A stretch of DNA of 64,000 nt, from positions 310,001 to 374,000 of the forward strand of contig NW_026705148.1 in NCBI RefSeq assembly GCF_029867415.1, read 5' to 3'. The notes under the pieces were generated by a model. The model had not been told where the DNA came from and did not search any database. It was given only the letters and a program-made list of their open reading frames with translations. The position numbers were made by a program, and so were the translations under genes. Shown here piece after piece: positions 23,403-35,082 of this stretch; positions within the stretch are counted from its first letter, which is position 1; each line of letters starts with the position of its first letter. Source of the DNA: Vicia villosa. Taxonomy: Eukaryota; Streptophyta; Magnoliopsida; Fabales; Fabaceae.

Positions 23403-26400
23403 ATGAATATGGACACTAGCTCCAGTAATGAAGATATGTGCCTTGCTGACAGTGCAACAACCCACACAATTCTCAAGCATAAAAGATATTTCTCTAATTT
23501 AGTGAATCGAAAAATTGATGTCAGTACTATTTCTGGCACCTCAAAAATAATTGAAGGCTCCGGAAGAGCCCATATGTTGTTACATGGTGGAACAATATTG
23601 CACATTGATAATGCATTATATTCCCCCAAGTCCCATAGAAATTTATTAAGTTTCAAAAATATCCGCCTAAATGGATACCATATTGAAACAGGAGATGATG
23701 GAGGGATTGAACATCTGTGTATTACAAAACACAATTCAGACACAAAATGTGTAATGGAAAAGCTATCGGCTTTATTCTCTGGCATGTACTACACTTATAT
23801 TAGTACAACTGAAGCACATGCAACTGTAAACCAGAAGTTTACAAATAATGATAAATTTCTAATTTGGCATGACCGTTTGGGCCATCCCGGTTATATAATG
23901 ATGCGAAAAATAATTGAAAATTCATGCGGTCATCAATTAATGAGTAGGGAAATTATTCAATCGAATAAGTTCTCATGCAGCTCTTGCTCACAGGGGAAGT
24001 TGATAATTCGGCCATCACCAACAAAAATTGGAAATGAATCTATCAATTTTGTAGAGCGTATACATGGTGATATTTGTGGGCCAATACACCCATCATGTGG
24101 ACCATTTAGATATTTTATGGTTTTAATTGATGCATCAACTAGATGGTCACATGTTTGTTTGTTGTCAACTCGTAACCAGGCGTTTGCGAGATTGCTAGCT
24201 AAACTGATTCGAATAAGAGCTCATTTCCCCGATCATCCTGTCAAGAAAATTTGTCTTGATAATGCTGCAGAATTTTCATCTTAAGCATTTAATGAGTATT
24301 GTATGTCTATTGGGATTGACATTGAACACCCAGTAGCACATGTTCATACACAAAATGGACTTGCAGAATCATTTATTAAACGAATAAAATTAATTGCAAG
24401 ACCACTGATTATGAGATGCAAGCTCCCAGTTTCTGCTTAGGGACAAGCAATTTTGCATGATGCAACATTAATTCGCATCAGGCCAACGAGTTACTACACC
24501 TCTTCCCCTTTACAATTAGTTTTTGGTAAAGAACCTAATATTTCCCATCTAAGAATTTTTGGATGTGCGGTGTATGTTCCAATTTCTCTACCACATCGCA
24601 ATAAGATGGGTCCTCAAAGGAGGATGAGAATATATGTTGGATATGAATCTCCGTCTATTATAAAGTACCTTGAACCAACAACAGGAGATTTATTCACTGC
24701 TCGTTTTGCTGATTGTCATTTTGATGAATCAAATTTTCCAGCATTAGGGGGAGAGAATAAGAAGCTGGAAAAAGATATCAGTTGGAATGAATTATCATTA
24801 TCTCATCTTGATCCTCGAACAAAACAATGTGAACTAGAAGTTCAAAAGATAATTCACCTGTAAAACTTAGCAAATCAATTGCCAAATGCGTTCACTGATC
24901 CAAAAGGTGTGACTAAATCATATATACCAGCTGCAAATGCTCCAATAAAAATTGATATCCCTGTTGGACAATCTAATGAGTCTCAACCACGCCTGAAGCG
25001 TGGTAGACCAATCGGTTCTAAAGATAAAAATCCTCGAACAAGAAAGGGAGCTAAGAATAAAGATGGCCCAAGTGAGGAAAATCTAAAAGAATCGTCAGAC
25101 ATAATAGACATTTCATCTCTAGAAGAGATTGATCAGGTACCTGAAACTCATGAAAATAAAGAGATCTCAATAAATTATGTCCAAAATGGAATACAATGGA
25201 ACAGAAACGAAGTCGACATTGATGATGTTTTTGCATACAATATAGCGCTAAATGAGATAAATGGCAAAGAGGATGAGGAACCAACGTCTATCAAAATTTG
25301 TAGACAAAGTGAGGACTGGCCAAAATGAAAGGATGCATTTGAAGCAGAATTAAACTCACTCTACAAAAGACAAGTTTTTGGACCTGTAGTTCGAACACCT
25401 GAAGATGTGAAGCCAGTTGGATACATATGGGTTTTCGTACGAAAACGGAATGAAAAAGGTGAAATTATGAGATACAAAGCTTGACATGTCGCTCAAGGAT
25501 TTTCCCAAAGACCTGGAATTGATTTTAATGAGACATATTCACCTGTAATGGATGCAAGCACTTTTCGATATCTAATAAGCCTAGTAGCACATGAAGGGCT
25601 TAATTTGCACATGATGGATGTTGTAACAGCTTATCTGTATGGTTCACTTGATAGTGAAATTTACATGAAACTCCCTGAAGGGTTCAATGTACCAGATGCA
25701 CACAACTCCGAATCTCGAGAACGCTACTCCATAAGATTGAACAAGTCTCTCTATGGGCTGAAACAGTCTAGACGAATGTGGTATAATCGCCTCAGTGAAT
25801 ATTTGCTTAGAGAAGGATATACAAATAACTCCATTTGTCCTTGTATTTTTATAAAAAGATCAGGAAAGGAATTTGCAATAATAGTTGTCTATGTGGATGA
25901 CATAAATATTATTGGAACTCCTGAAGAGCTCCCAAAAGCTGTGAGTTATTTAAAGAAAGAGTTTGAGATGAAGGACCTAGGAAAGACAAAATTATGTCTA
26001 GGTTTGCAAATTGAACATTTGGACAAAGGAATATTTGTACATCAAGAAGGCTATATAGAAAAAGTGTTAAAACGCTTCTATATGGACAAAAGTCATCTGT
26101 TGTCTACTCCAATGGTTGTTAGATCATTAGATATGGAGAAAGATCCTTTCAGACCTCGAGAAAAGGATGAAGAATTACTTGGTCCTGAAGTACCATATCT
26201 CAGTGCAATTGGAGCACTAATGTACCTTGCTAATTATACACGTCCTGATATATCATTTGTTGTAAATCTATTAGCAAGATACAGTTCTTCACCTACACAA
26301 AGACATTGGAACAGAGTCAAACATATACTTCGTTACCTTAGAGGTACAATAGACATGGGTTTGTTTTATAAAAAAGTATCCCAATTTGAATTAACAGGTT

Positions 26401-26905
26401 ATACAGATGCAGGTTACTTGTCAGATCCTCATAATGGTAGATCACAAACTGGTTATTTGTTTACATGTGGAGGTACAGCTATTTCATGGAGATCGGTGAA
26501 ACAAACCATAGCAGCAACATCATCTAATCATGCAGAACTTTTAGCATTACATGAGGCAAGTCGAGAATGTGTTTGGTTGAGATCCTAAATTCAGCACATC
26601 CAAAATACTTGTGGTTTATCTTTTGAAAAATTAAATACAACGATCATATATGAAGATAATACCGCATGCATCGCTCAATTGAAAGATGGTTACATTAAAG
26701 GAGACCGGACAAAACACATTTCCCAAAGTTCTTCTTTACTCATGATCTCCAAAAGAATGGTGATATAAGCATCCAACAAATCTGTTCATGTGATAACCTT
26801 GCAGACCTTTTCACAAAGTCACTCCCAAGCAGAATTTTTAATCAACTAATACACAAGATTGGTCTTCATCGAAGAAATGACTGTTCAACTGAGGGGGAGA
26901 AATGA
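23403..26905 (+). pseudogene. copia pol, six nonsense codons and a frameshift
   Basis: One frame can be followed from protease to RNase H. Protease: LADSATTHTIL (about 23,442). Integrase: WHDRLGHPGY with CSSCSQGK, then FMVLIDASTRWS. Reverse transcriptase: DVVTAYLYG and VVYVDDINII (about 25,890). RNase H: YTDAGYLSD (about 26,400) and SNHAELLAL. Stops in this frame lie near 24,283, 24,438, 24,861, 25,326, 25,483 and 26,586, and a frameshift lies near 26,722. Pol is separated from gag by about 170 bp in another frame, unlike the single ORF of many plant copia elements. The sequence YIKGDRTKHI and ADLFTKSLP marks the usual C-terminal region. Confidence 0.9.
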
Positions 26906-26995
26906 AAGGATATTTTACTCTTTTTCCTTCACTAGATTTTTTTCCCACTGGGTTTTTTCTAGTAAGGTTTTAACGAGGCATATCCTCAATGGACA

Positions 26996-27007
26996 TTCTA
27001 GGGGGAG
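26996..27007 (+). promoter_or_regulatory. Polypurine tract of the copia element
   Basis: TTCTAGGGGGAG directly precedes the 3' LTR start TGTTATAAAC. Confidence 0.8.
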
Positions 27008-27217
27008 TGTTATAAACATTTATACTATTGGATGTTCATCCCTCTTCTTATTCTTCATCTTCCTATTCCACTTTAATGTACATAATTTTCTACCTCCCTT
27101 GGGTCCTATAAATAAGACCCATATTACAATGTAAAGTTCACCCTAGAAGAAGAATATAATACTATGTTGCATGTTCTCTTCTCTTCCTATCTTTTGATCT
27201 CTATATAGTTTATAATA
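27008..27217 (+). repeat. 3' LTR of the copia element
   Basis: A 210-bp copy of 12,861-13,079 with several substitutions and one small gap, followed by the target duplication CTTTC. Confidence 0.9.
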
Positions 27218-27656
27218 CTTTCTTATTTTTTTATGCTGTTAGAAAATTAAAGTAGCAGTAAAATAATAATTTAGTATGTCTTTGGTTATGCGGTAAGAAG
27301 AATTGATTTTAACAGAATTGAGTTTGACAGAATTGATTTTGGTTAAACGTGAGTTAAATGTGAATTGATTTATGTTTGGATAAATTGATCTAAAAGTGAT
27401 TCTCAATATTTGTTGTTGTTTGGGTAGTTTGAATCAAAATTGCTTTTAGATGTATAATTATCAAATTGGATTTTAATATATCTATTTTTATAAAACATAA
27501 TATATAGTTATTAAATTACTAATAATCAAATATAAAAATTAAAAAAAATAAAAATTAAATTAACATAATAATTAAATATAAAAAAAATTTAAAGAAAAAT
27601 TAAAAATTAATAATATAATTTAAAAATGTATTATAGTGTTAAAATAGAATCACAAA

Positions 27657-28299
27657 CTAACTATTTAGCTTATACTCTATAATTTGATCACGAATTGAAT
27701 CCCGAGCATGATCCTTCTCCGATGAAGAAGCTACACTGAAACTCTGCGATGGATCCAAGTTAGTTGATCTATGATAATCATCATGGTGAATGACTGTATT
27801 TTCATCTTCATAAATATTAAAATCAATATCCATTTGAGCATTTCTTTTGATAAAATTGTGTATTGTCATTGTTGCGACAACAATTTGAACTTGTGTTTCA
27901 TATTTAAATTTAGGCATGCGACGCAAGATGGCAAATCTGTTCTTCCATACTCCAAAAGTTATTTCTATTGTGCACCTTAAACTTGAGTGGTAATAATTAA
28001 ATACTTCGTTATGATTTTCAAATCCACTTGAACGCCTAAAATTTGGAAGGTGGTAACGTTCACATCTATAGGGACCAATATATCCTATTGGTGTTGGATA
28101 GCCAGAATCTACCAAATAATACTTACCTAAAAATAAAGTAAATGTTATAATGTGAAGTGAAATATTATCAACATAACAAATTATTTATAGCAATACAAAA
28201 GAACATACCTGAAGGTGGATGTGGAAAATTTAGGTTCTTATTTGTAAGAGCCTGATCAAAAACACGAGCATCATGAGCAGTGCCTTCCCAACCAGCTAA
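27657..28299 (-). pseudogene. HARBI1-type transposase, C-terminal part
   Basis: This is the downstream half of a DDE nuclease whose upstream half is at 42,664-43,348. After the junction it reads AGWEGTAHDARVFDQALTNK (28,297-28,238), then FPHPPS. An intron (GT at about 28,208, AG at about 28,129) follows, then GKYYLVDSGYPTP with the second catalytic Asp, and TIEITFGVWKNRF with the catalytic Glu. It ends at 27,657 after RDQIIEYKLNS. Harbinger transposases work together with the Myb-like protein. This part is intact in itself but separated from its first exon by 14.4 kb. Confidence 0.85.
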
Positions 28300-29046
28300 T
28301 GTTGCACCCCAATTTTTGACCTCCGAGATCCCATCATTTTCTAAGTGTTATGATCATTATTGTTATACCCCAAAATTTGCCCGCGTCTTTTTTTTCAAAG
28401 AGAAGTCAACAGACTTCTGTCTAAAAATTTGGAGTTTTATACAATCTTGGATTTTTATTTCATAAATATCCTGATTTTATGAATACTCAAATTTTAGAAT
28501 TTTTTATACAGTATTTTGGTTCGCTGTTAAATTTATTCTTACATAAACGCCAAATACTGTTTATCACTTCATACACTGTTTATTTGAGATTTATTTTCAG
28601 ATAAATAATGCTGACGCAGTTGGTACAGAATTAAAATTTGCAGGCGCGGAGTCCGGGTTTCAGATTATACTGGTAACAATTAAATTATTATTGGTTTTAT
28701 TTCCCACTAATTTTTATTTTTATACTATATTATTTTTTCAAAATCTCTTTCTTTCTTTTCAAATATCTTCCTTTCTTTTCAAATCTCTTTCTTTCAAATC
28801 AAATCCTAGCTTTATTCTATACCCCTTTTCTTTTCAAAACCTACCATACTTTTTTTCAAATCCTACTACTATTCAAATTTTCCCTTTTTTATGGTACTAC
28901 TCCACTCCCCAACGTCTCTATCTCTCTCTTTTCACTCTATAGATACTCCTCATTTATTTCGTAATTGCTCACATCAAATTTCACTCATCTCCCAAATTTC
29001 TATCATACTATCTCTTAATCATTTTCTCTTCTTCCCCGGCAAAAAA

Positions 29047-29214
29047 ATGGCAAAGTGGGTGGATACGTTTCTTCTTGTGGTCATCATTGTTTTTGTGGTG
29101 ATCATGTCCTTTTTCTGTCTGCATAGTCCTGGAAAATGCGGACCTGGGATGTTTACACTCCCGTACATCTATATACTATTGTTTATAGCATGGATCTTCA
29201 ATCGTCATACTTAA
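29047..29214 (+). CDS. Possible two-pass membrane microprotein encoded within the LTR
   Basis: A 55-codon ORF starts ATGGCAAAGTGGGTGG after AAAAAA, a purine-rich start context. The product has a first hydrophobic segment (about residues 8-25, FLLVVIIVFVVIMSFFCL), a short polar loop with two Cys (SPGKCGPG) and a second hydrophobic segment (about 36-50), ending FNRHT. An upstream in-frame ATG at 28,891 would lengthen it. The identical product is encoded at 38,547-38,714 in the other LTR. A T-rich leader with CTCTATAGATA precedes it. I know no family; it may be chance retained by LTR youth. Confidence 0.3.
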   Translation: MAKWVDTFLLVVIIVFVVIMSFFCLHSPGKCGPGMFTLPYIYILLFIAWIFNRHT

Positions 29215-31605
29215 AGTTTGTCGTATCTGTCGCTTTCAAATAATGTACCGTTCATAATATTTGTCGTACTGTTTGTTATATTTTTTGTTATGCAATATTT
29301 GTACTGTCAGTATTAAATATTGTATTATCTGTTGTACCGTCGTTTAATTATTGAGATGATATTATGCGTGTTTATTGCTAGTTAAATTTTTATTTCTATG
29401 CATTAAATCCTTTTCAATGTTATTATCGATAATTTCATTCGCGTACAGTATATATTTTTATGTTTTTGTTTTTCTAACAAACCATGTAAATAATTTTTCA
29501 CCATTAACACAACAAAAACAAAGAGAAAAATTAACTTTAACTGTTAAGTTTTCACTTTAACTGTTACGTTAATACCCGGACAGCCAGTTACCAGTCAAAC
29601 CCGCTATCAGCGCAATTCTCCGTGTTTGTACCATCAGTCAAATTAATCTTTCGCACTTCAAATTTCCAAGATTTTTGTTCTAGAAGTCTTCTGATAATCA
29701 CGTGATCAACAGAGACTCAACACTGCACAAAAATCAGGTACGCCTAATTGTCTCCTACACAAACAGTCCCTAACTAGGGTTTTTGTTTTTTTTTTCAGGA
29801 GGACGAGTTTTTGAGACCTAAAATGGATTTCATGGATCTCCATATGTCTCAAAGTACCACCAGACAAATTTTCAAACTTCGATTCGCTCGGACGCACAGC
29901 CAACAGCTCAAACAGTCAACAGACGACCAGTTTGACCAAAAAGTCAACAGACAGTCAAAAATGCAATTTTTTGTCAACATCCATATTTTGTCAAAAGATT
30001 CATCATGTGATCAATGGTTGATCATAATTCAAAAAGGCCAATTATTTTGTGATTCAATCTTGATTCTCATATGATTAAAGGCATTCACAACATATCCATG
30101 ATTCATGATATTTTTATTTCATTTTTAATTGAATTTTATTCATTTAAAGTTTAATTAAAGTGAGATAATTCAAGGATAATGCAAGGAAGCTTCATGTGAT
30201 GCAAGCAATGACCATTCAAGATTCTTAAAGACAATATTGCAAGATTGAAGAGAAAAATACTTGAGTGATTAACCCATGGTTAAGATTTTAACCTAGCATA
30301 AAAGAATATTCCATTCTTTTTCCACAAAATTAATCATGACAATTCCAACTTGCTTGGCCTCCAAGATCAAACTCTTTGCCTATAAATAGAGCTTCATTTT
30401 CTTCATTCAAGGAGGAAAAAAAAGGAGGAACAAGGAGAGCATAACAACAACAACAAAGCCATAGCTTAAGAGTTTTATATTTTTCAAAAGTTTCAATAAA
30501 CTTGTAAAAATCAAGGCTCATTCAAATAGCCACCTTCAATCAATTTCAATCACTCTATTCCACTCTTGGGACATCATAGAGTAAGTACAATATAATTTTT
30601 AATATGTAGTAGTGTTAGGAGTTCATGAATTAAAAACTCCATATTTATGCATATTTTCAATTTCTCAAAAAAAATGTTTTAATTTTAGTTTTAAGTTGAT
30701 AAAATGTTTATTTAATTTTTAACATAAAAATATTTTATTTCTTTTCATAATTAATTTATTTTGCTTAATTAATTAGTAATTATGTAAATATTGCTTTTTA
30801 ATTATTTTCAACCAATCAAAGAAACTCCAAAAATATTTTCCTTTTAGATTTAGGTTTATATTTTTATAATCTAATATTTGACATAAAAATATTTTATTTT
30901 TATTCATAGTTAATTTATTTTTGCTTAATTAATTAGTAATTATGTATATATTTGCTTTTTTTTTAATTATTTCTAACCTATCAAAAAATTCGAAAAAAAA
31001 TATTTTATTTTGTTAAATTAGGTTTATATATTATATACTAATTTTATACATAACTAGATTTATTTTTCTTGTTAAGTTTAATTATTTGTATAATTATTTG
31101 TTTAATTAGCTTGTTAATTAACTTAAAATCAATTCCAAAAAAAATCACAAAAAAAATGAATTAGGTTTAATTTGTTTTAGATTTAAGATTTTGTCATTTT
31201 ATTTTCTCTTAACCTAATTATACTTTCAAAATATCTCTCTTATTAATGTGTAAATTTTTCACAATTTCAGGTTTATTTTTGTATATTATTTGATATTATT
31301 TCTTATCTTTTTTTTTGTCCCGAATTGGAATAAAAGATCAAATATGGCAGAGATTGTATGCAGTTGATTTAAGACTTTTGAAATTTACCGTGTAGTCGCT
31401 ATGATTCTATCAAGCTTCTGATAAATTTTCATTAACTTTAAATCCGAGATCATCATTCACTCACCATCGATCTTCACTAACATCGTAAATATACTTGACT
31501 AGCTTCAAGATGATTCGCGTGCTAACATACTAACAATTGACTTTAATTTCCGCATTTTATTATATTATTCTTTATATTTCTTGTTTTATGCTTTATTTTA
31601 TCATT

Positions 31606-32120
31606 CGTATTATTTATGTTTATGTTATTTTCTCTTTGTCCATTTGGACGTATTATTTATGTTTTTGTTATTTTCTCTTTGTCCATTTGGACGTATTATT
31701 TATGTTTCTATTATTTTCTCTTTGTCCATTTGGACGTATTATTTATGTTTATGTTATTTTCTTTTTGTCCATTTGGACGTATTATTTATGTTTCTGTTAT
31801 TTTCTCTTTGTCCATTTGGACGTATTATTTATGTTTATGTCATTTTCTCTTTGTCCATTCGGACATATTATTTATGTTTCCGCTATTTTTCTTTGTCCAT
31901 TTGGACATATTATTTATGTTTCCGCTATTTTTTCTTTGTCCATTTGGACATATTATTTATGTTTCCGCTATTTTTCCTTGTCCATTTGGACATATTATTT
32001 ATGTTTCCGCTATTTTCTCTTTGTCCATTTGGACATATTATTTATGCTTCCGCTATTTTTACTTTGTCCATTTGGACGCATTGTTTATGTTTCCGTCATC
32101 TTCCTTTTGTCCACTTGGAC
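31606..32120 (+). repeat. 43-bp tandem array in the 5' LTR
   Basis: About twelve copies of a unit containing TTGTCCATTTGGACGTATTAT; GTCCATTTGGAC starts at 31,638, 31,681 and 31,724, so the period is 43. GTCCA and TGGAC form a short inverted repeat in each copy. Because 43 is not a multiple of 3 and the unit lacks stops, all three plus frames are open here, which creates three overlapping false ORFs. Confidence 0.95.
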
Positions 32121-32714
32121 CATATTTTTACCTTTGAACTAAAACATTAATAATCAAGATAAAACTTAAAAAAAGAAAGCACTTTGCACACTTGCACCTC
32201 TATGGTTTTCCCTCTTATTACTTTTTTTTTAATCATACCATCATTTAAGAAAAGTATTAAATGCATAGGAAAGATCTTATAAATTGAGAGTAGGTAACTC
32301 CTAATTGCTTGCTCAAACACCTTTCATTTACAAACAACGTGTTTTCAAAACTTCTCATCTATTTCCAAAAACTTTCATCTGGTATTTGAAGGGCATTATT
32401 CCCGGTGAAACTCTTCAGAGATCTATGTGACCTATTGTCCATCTTCACTTATTCTATTTCCAAATCAATAAAGCATTTAAACAAAAGTGAGCTAAGCAAT
32501 TAAGAGCCCATGGATAACCATGGATACAAAGGGTGCTTAAAACCTTTCCTTTGTATAACCAACCCCCCGAACCCAAAATCTGTCAAAAGGCCTTTCCTGT
32601 TCTTTTATGCCTTTCCTATTTGGATAAAATAAAATTCGGTGGAGACTCTTGCAAAAAAAAATTACAAAAACAAAAAAGAGCAAGGAGTCAGTTCGCGAAA
32701 AACCGAGTTACAGA

Positions 32715-32735
32715 ACTGGCGACTCTGCTGGGGAC
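32715..32735 (+). promoter_or_regulatory. Primer-binding site of the gag-only element
   Basis: ACTGGCGACTCTGCTGGGGA begins two bases after the LTR end. TGGCGACTC-type sites in Ogre elements are attributed to tRNA-Arg. Confidence 0.75.
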
Positions 32736-33552
32736 TTGAAAAATCTTTTTTTAAAGAGGGGTTACCTTAAAGTTTTAGATCACTTTAATATTTGTTTATA
32801 CTTGTTTATTTGGTTATTTTTGCTATTCTGGATATATGTATGGTTCTGTCACTTGAGATACATTATGGACAAATCCTAACCCGGATTAAGTACACATAAG
32901 AATTAGGTGGAGGGAGGGTATAGTCATGTGTGGCATACAAGGAGTTCAGTCCTTAACAAGTTGTCATGAGAATCCTTCCGCTCAGTGGAGGTTCCTTGCT
33001 AGTAGTATATGTTTAGCAAGTTCAGTTGCGAAAACATTATTGCTTTCATTGAACTGTAGAAGCTGAGTTGACCGTAGAACCTATTATCCCATCTTGGCCT
33101 TCTTAGGTTGTGATGCAGAAACTATTCAGGTGTAGACTTGGATTAGTTGTCATGCGGAGAATCACACGCAGACGAGTTTTTCTTGAGAATATTATTGGCT
33201 CACAAGTTCAGTTGTGCAAGCCGGTAATATCCGAAAGAAGAATGTGGACTCTGACGTATCAGTAGAACATGTTGTGCAGGTAATTAACCCCTAGTACTAT
33301 CCCATGTTTGGTTCTTTGACCTCATGCTCGTGACGTTGAACTTTTGAACCTATCTTATGTGCACCATGTTTGTGTTACCATGTCTGTATATGTGGCATTC
33401 ATGCATCATGCATACATACATCCATTTGCATACATACATCCAGGTTACCCATGAAACTTATCCTTGTCTGTCTCCATCTTCAGAGTTGTCTGTCTACCGT
33501 CAAGTTGATTCCTTCACACAAGTACGGAACTAGAGCCAACGTCAGATTAAGA

Positions 33553-35082
33553 ATGGAGTATCAAGAGCAACATAACGTAGAGGTCAGAATGGAAATAGAG
33601 GATCTGAAGTCAAGTATGACCAAGCTCACTGAAATGCTGCAAGTTTTGATCGCTAGAGGGGAACCGCCTCAGAAGACTGTCATTGTTGAAGTCCCAAGTG
33701 CTGATGTTGACCCTCAACCCACTCAACAACCACCTTCTACATGGCCTGAGTTTGGTTTGCCACCTGATTTTACTCCTCCCTATGAGAAGACTTCTGGTAT
33801 TGGTCAATCATCACGACCTGTGATTGGTCAAACTTCAAACCCAGTTATTCGTGCTCCTATCATGACTGAATCTCAGCCCATTATGCATACTGTTGCTCAA
33901 CATGCTTATGAGAATCCTCTATTTGAATACCAAGCTGCCAATTCCGAGAATGGAAGTCAAGGGGATGCTGGAGATATTGAAGATGTCAAAGAACAGTATC
34001 AGACTTTGGAAAAGCGTTTGAGAGCCATGGAAGGCAATAATTACTTTGGGGTTGCTGCTAAGAATATGTGTTTGGTTTCTGATATCGTCATGCCTGCAAA
34101 ATTCAAGACTCCTGAATTTAAGAAATACAAAGGAAACACCTGTCCAAAAAGTCATTTGATCATGTACTATCGCAAAATGGCTGCTTATACTCAAAATGAC
34201 AAACTGCTCATCCATTGTTTTCAAGATAAATTGAGTGGAGTTTCGCTGAAATGGTATATGGGACTCGAGAGGAGTCGTATTCATTGTTTTCAAGACCTAA
34301 CAGATGCTTTCATGAAGCAATATAAGTATAATTTGGACATGGCACCTGATCGCGGACAACTACAAAGCATGTCCCAGAAAGAGAAAGAGTCTTTCAAGGA
34401 ATACGCTCAACGCTGGAGAGAGCTTGCTTCTCAAGTAGAGCCACATTTAGTTGAAAAGGAACTAACAGGCATGTTTATGGATACTCTCTCACCTTTCTTC
34501 TGGGAGAAGATGATCGGCAGTGTATCTTCCAACTTCACAGACTTGGTAACCATTGGTCAGAGACTTGAAGAAGGAATCAAGAATGGGAAAGTTACTCATG
34601 TTGTTGAATCCTCTAGTGGGGCGAGGAAGCCTTATGGAAACTTCCAGAAGAAAAATGAGACGAATGCTGTGTCGGAAGACAGAAGATCTCGTCATAAACC
34701 TCATAATAGTGATCAACCTTATGTGGCTGTTGTTGCTCCTGTGCGAGTTCAAGCTCCTCGACCTGAGGTTGCTAACCAAAATCAGATTCGTAATAGGGTT
34801 GACTTTGACCCCATCCCTATGACTTATACTGAATTGTATCCTGCATTGGTTCATAAAGGGTTGATCACAACAAGATCTATGCCTCCTCCTCGGAATCCTC
34901 TTCCAGAAGGTTTTAGGTCTGATCTTCATTGTCCTTTCCATCAAGGGGCTGCGGGCCATGATTTAGAAAGATGTTTCCCTTTGAAGGCCAGAGTTCAAGA
35001 GTTGATTAGATCAAAGATTCTATCTTTTAAGAATGTTGGTCCCAATGTTGTCACTAACCCTTTGCCGAATCAGAATGGCTGA
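33553..35082 (+). CDS. Gag protein of the Ogre-like element
   Basis: An uninterrupted frame. The ORF opens at 33,370, but MEYQEQHN at 33,553 is the first start before a coherent coiled region (MEIEDLKSSMTKLTEMLQVL). The retrotransposon Gag domain lies about 180-340 residues into the product: PEFKKYKGNTCPKSHLIMYY, LLIHCFQDKLSG, LKWYMGLE, FMKQYKYNLDMAPDRGQL, ESFKEYAQRWRELASQV. A CPFHQGAAGHDLERC zinc-binding motif (about 34,931-34,975) replaces the classic CCHC knuckle, as in Ogre Gags. It forms the particle for its own RNA. No protease or pol follows: the frame stops at 35,082 and the next 2.7 kb is non-coding. Confidence 0.9.
   Translation: MEYQEQHNVEVRMEIEDLKSSMTKLTEMLQVLIARGEPPQKTVIVEVPSADVDPQPTQQPPSTWPEFGLPPDFTPPYEKTSGIGQSSRPVIGQTSNPVIRAPIMTESQPIMHTVAQHAYENPLFEYQAANSENGSQGDAGDIEDVKEQYQTLEKRLRAMEGNNYFGVAAKNMCLVSDIVMPAKFKTPEFKKYKGNTCPKSHLIMYYRKMAAYTQNDKLLIHCFQDKLSGVSLKWYMGLERSRIHCFQDLTDAFMKQYKYNLDMAPDRGQLQSMSQKEKESFKEYAQRWRELASQVEPHLVEKELTGMFMDTLSPFFWEKMIGSVSSNFTDLVTIGQRLEEGIKNGKVTHVVESSSGARKPYGNFQKKNETNAVSEDRRSRHKPHNSDQPYVAVVAPVRVQAPRPEVANQNQIRNRVDFDPIPMTYTELYPALVHKGLITTRSMPPPRNPLPEGFRSDLHCPFHQGAAGHDLERCFPLKARVQELIRSKILSFKNVGPNVVTNPLPNQNG

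Larger units (their letters stand above)
12861..27217 (+). mobile_element. Ty1/copia retrotransposon, split by a Tekay insertion
   Basis: A 5' LTR (12,861-13,079) and a 3' LTR (27,008-27,217) share start TGTTATAAAC and end GTTTATAATA. A perfect 5-bp duplication CTTTC lies at 12,856-12,860 and 27,218-27,222. A TTATCAGCACGACG primer-site-like sequence follows the 5' LTR and a CTAGGGGGAG polypurine tract precedes the 3' LTR. About 6.1 kb remains without the nested gypsy element. Gag and pol are present but broken. Confidence 0.92.
28300..32712 (+). repeat. 5' LTR of the gag-only element
   Basis: It is 4,413 bp. It carries the 43-bp tandem array, a small membrane-protein-like ORF, and near its end the AAGCAATTAAGAGCCCATGG and CCCCCCGAACCC block shared with other Ogre-like LTRs. 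It is about 450 bp shorter than its partner because of a deletion at about 30,035. Confidence 0.93.

Noticed and set aside
31537..32150. Three overlapping ORFs of 173-201 codons, repeated at 41,486-42,099
   Set aside because: All come from a stop-free 43-bp tandem unit read in three frames; composition is repetitive Phe/Tyr/Leu/Cys with no domain.
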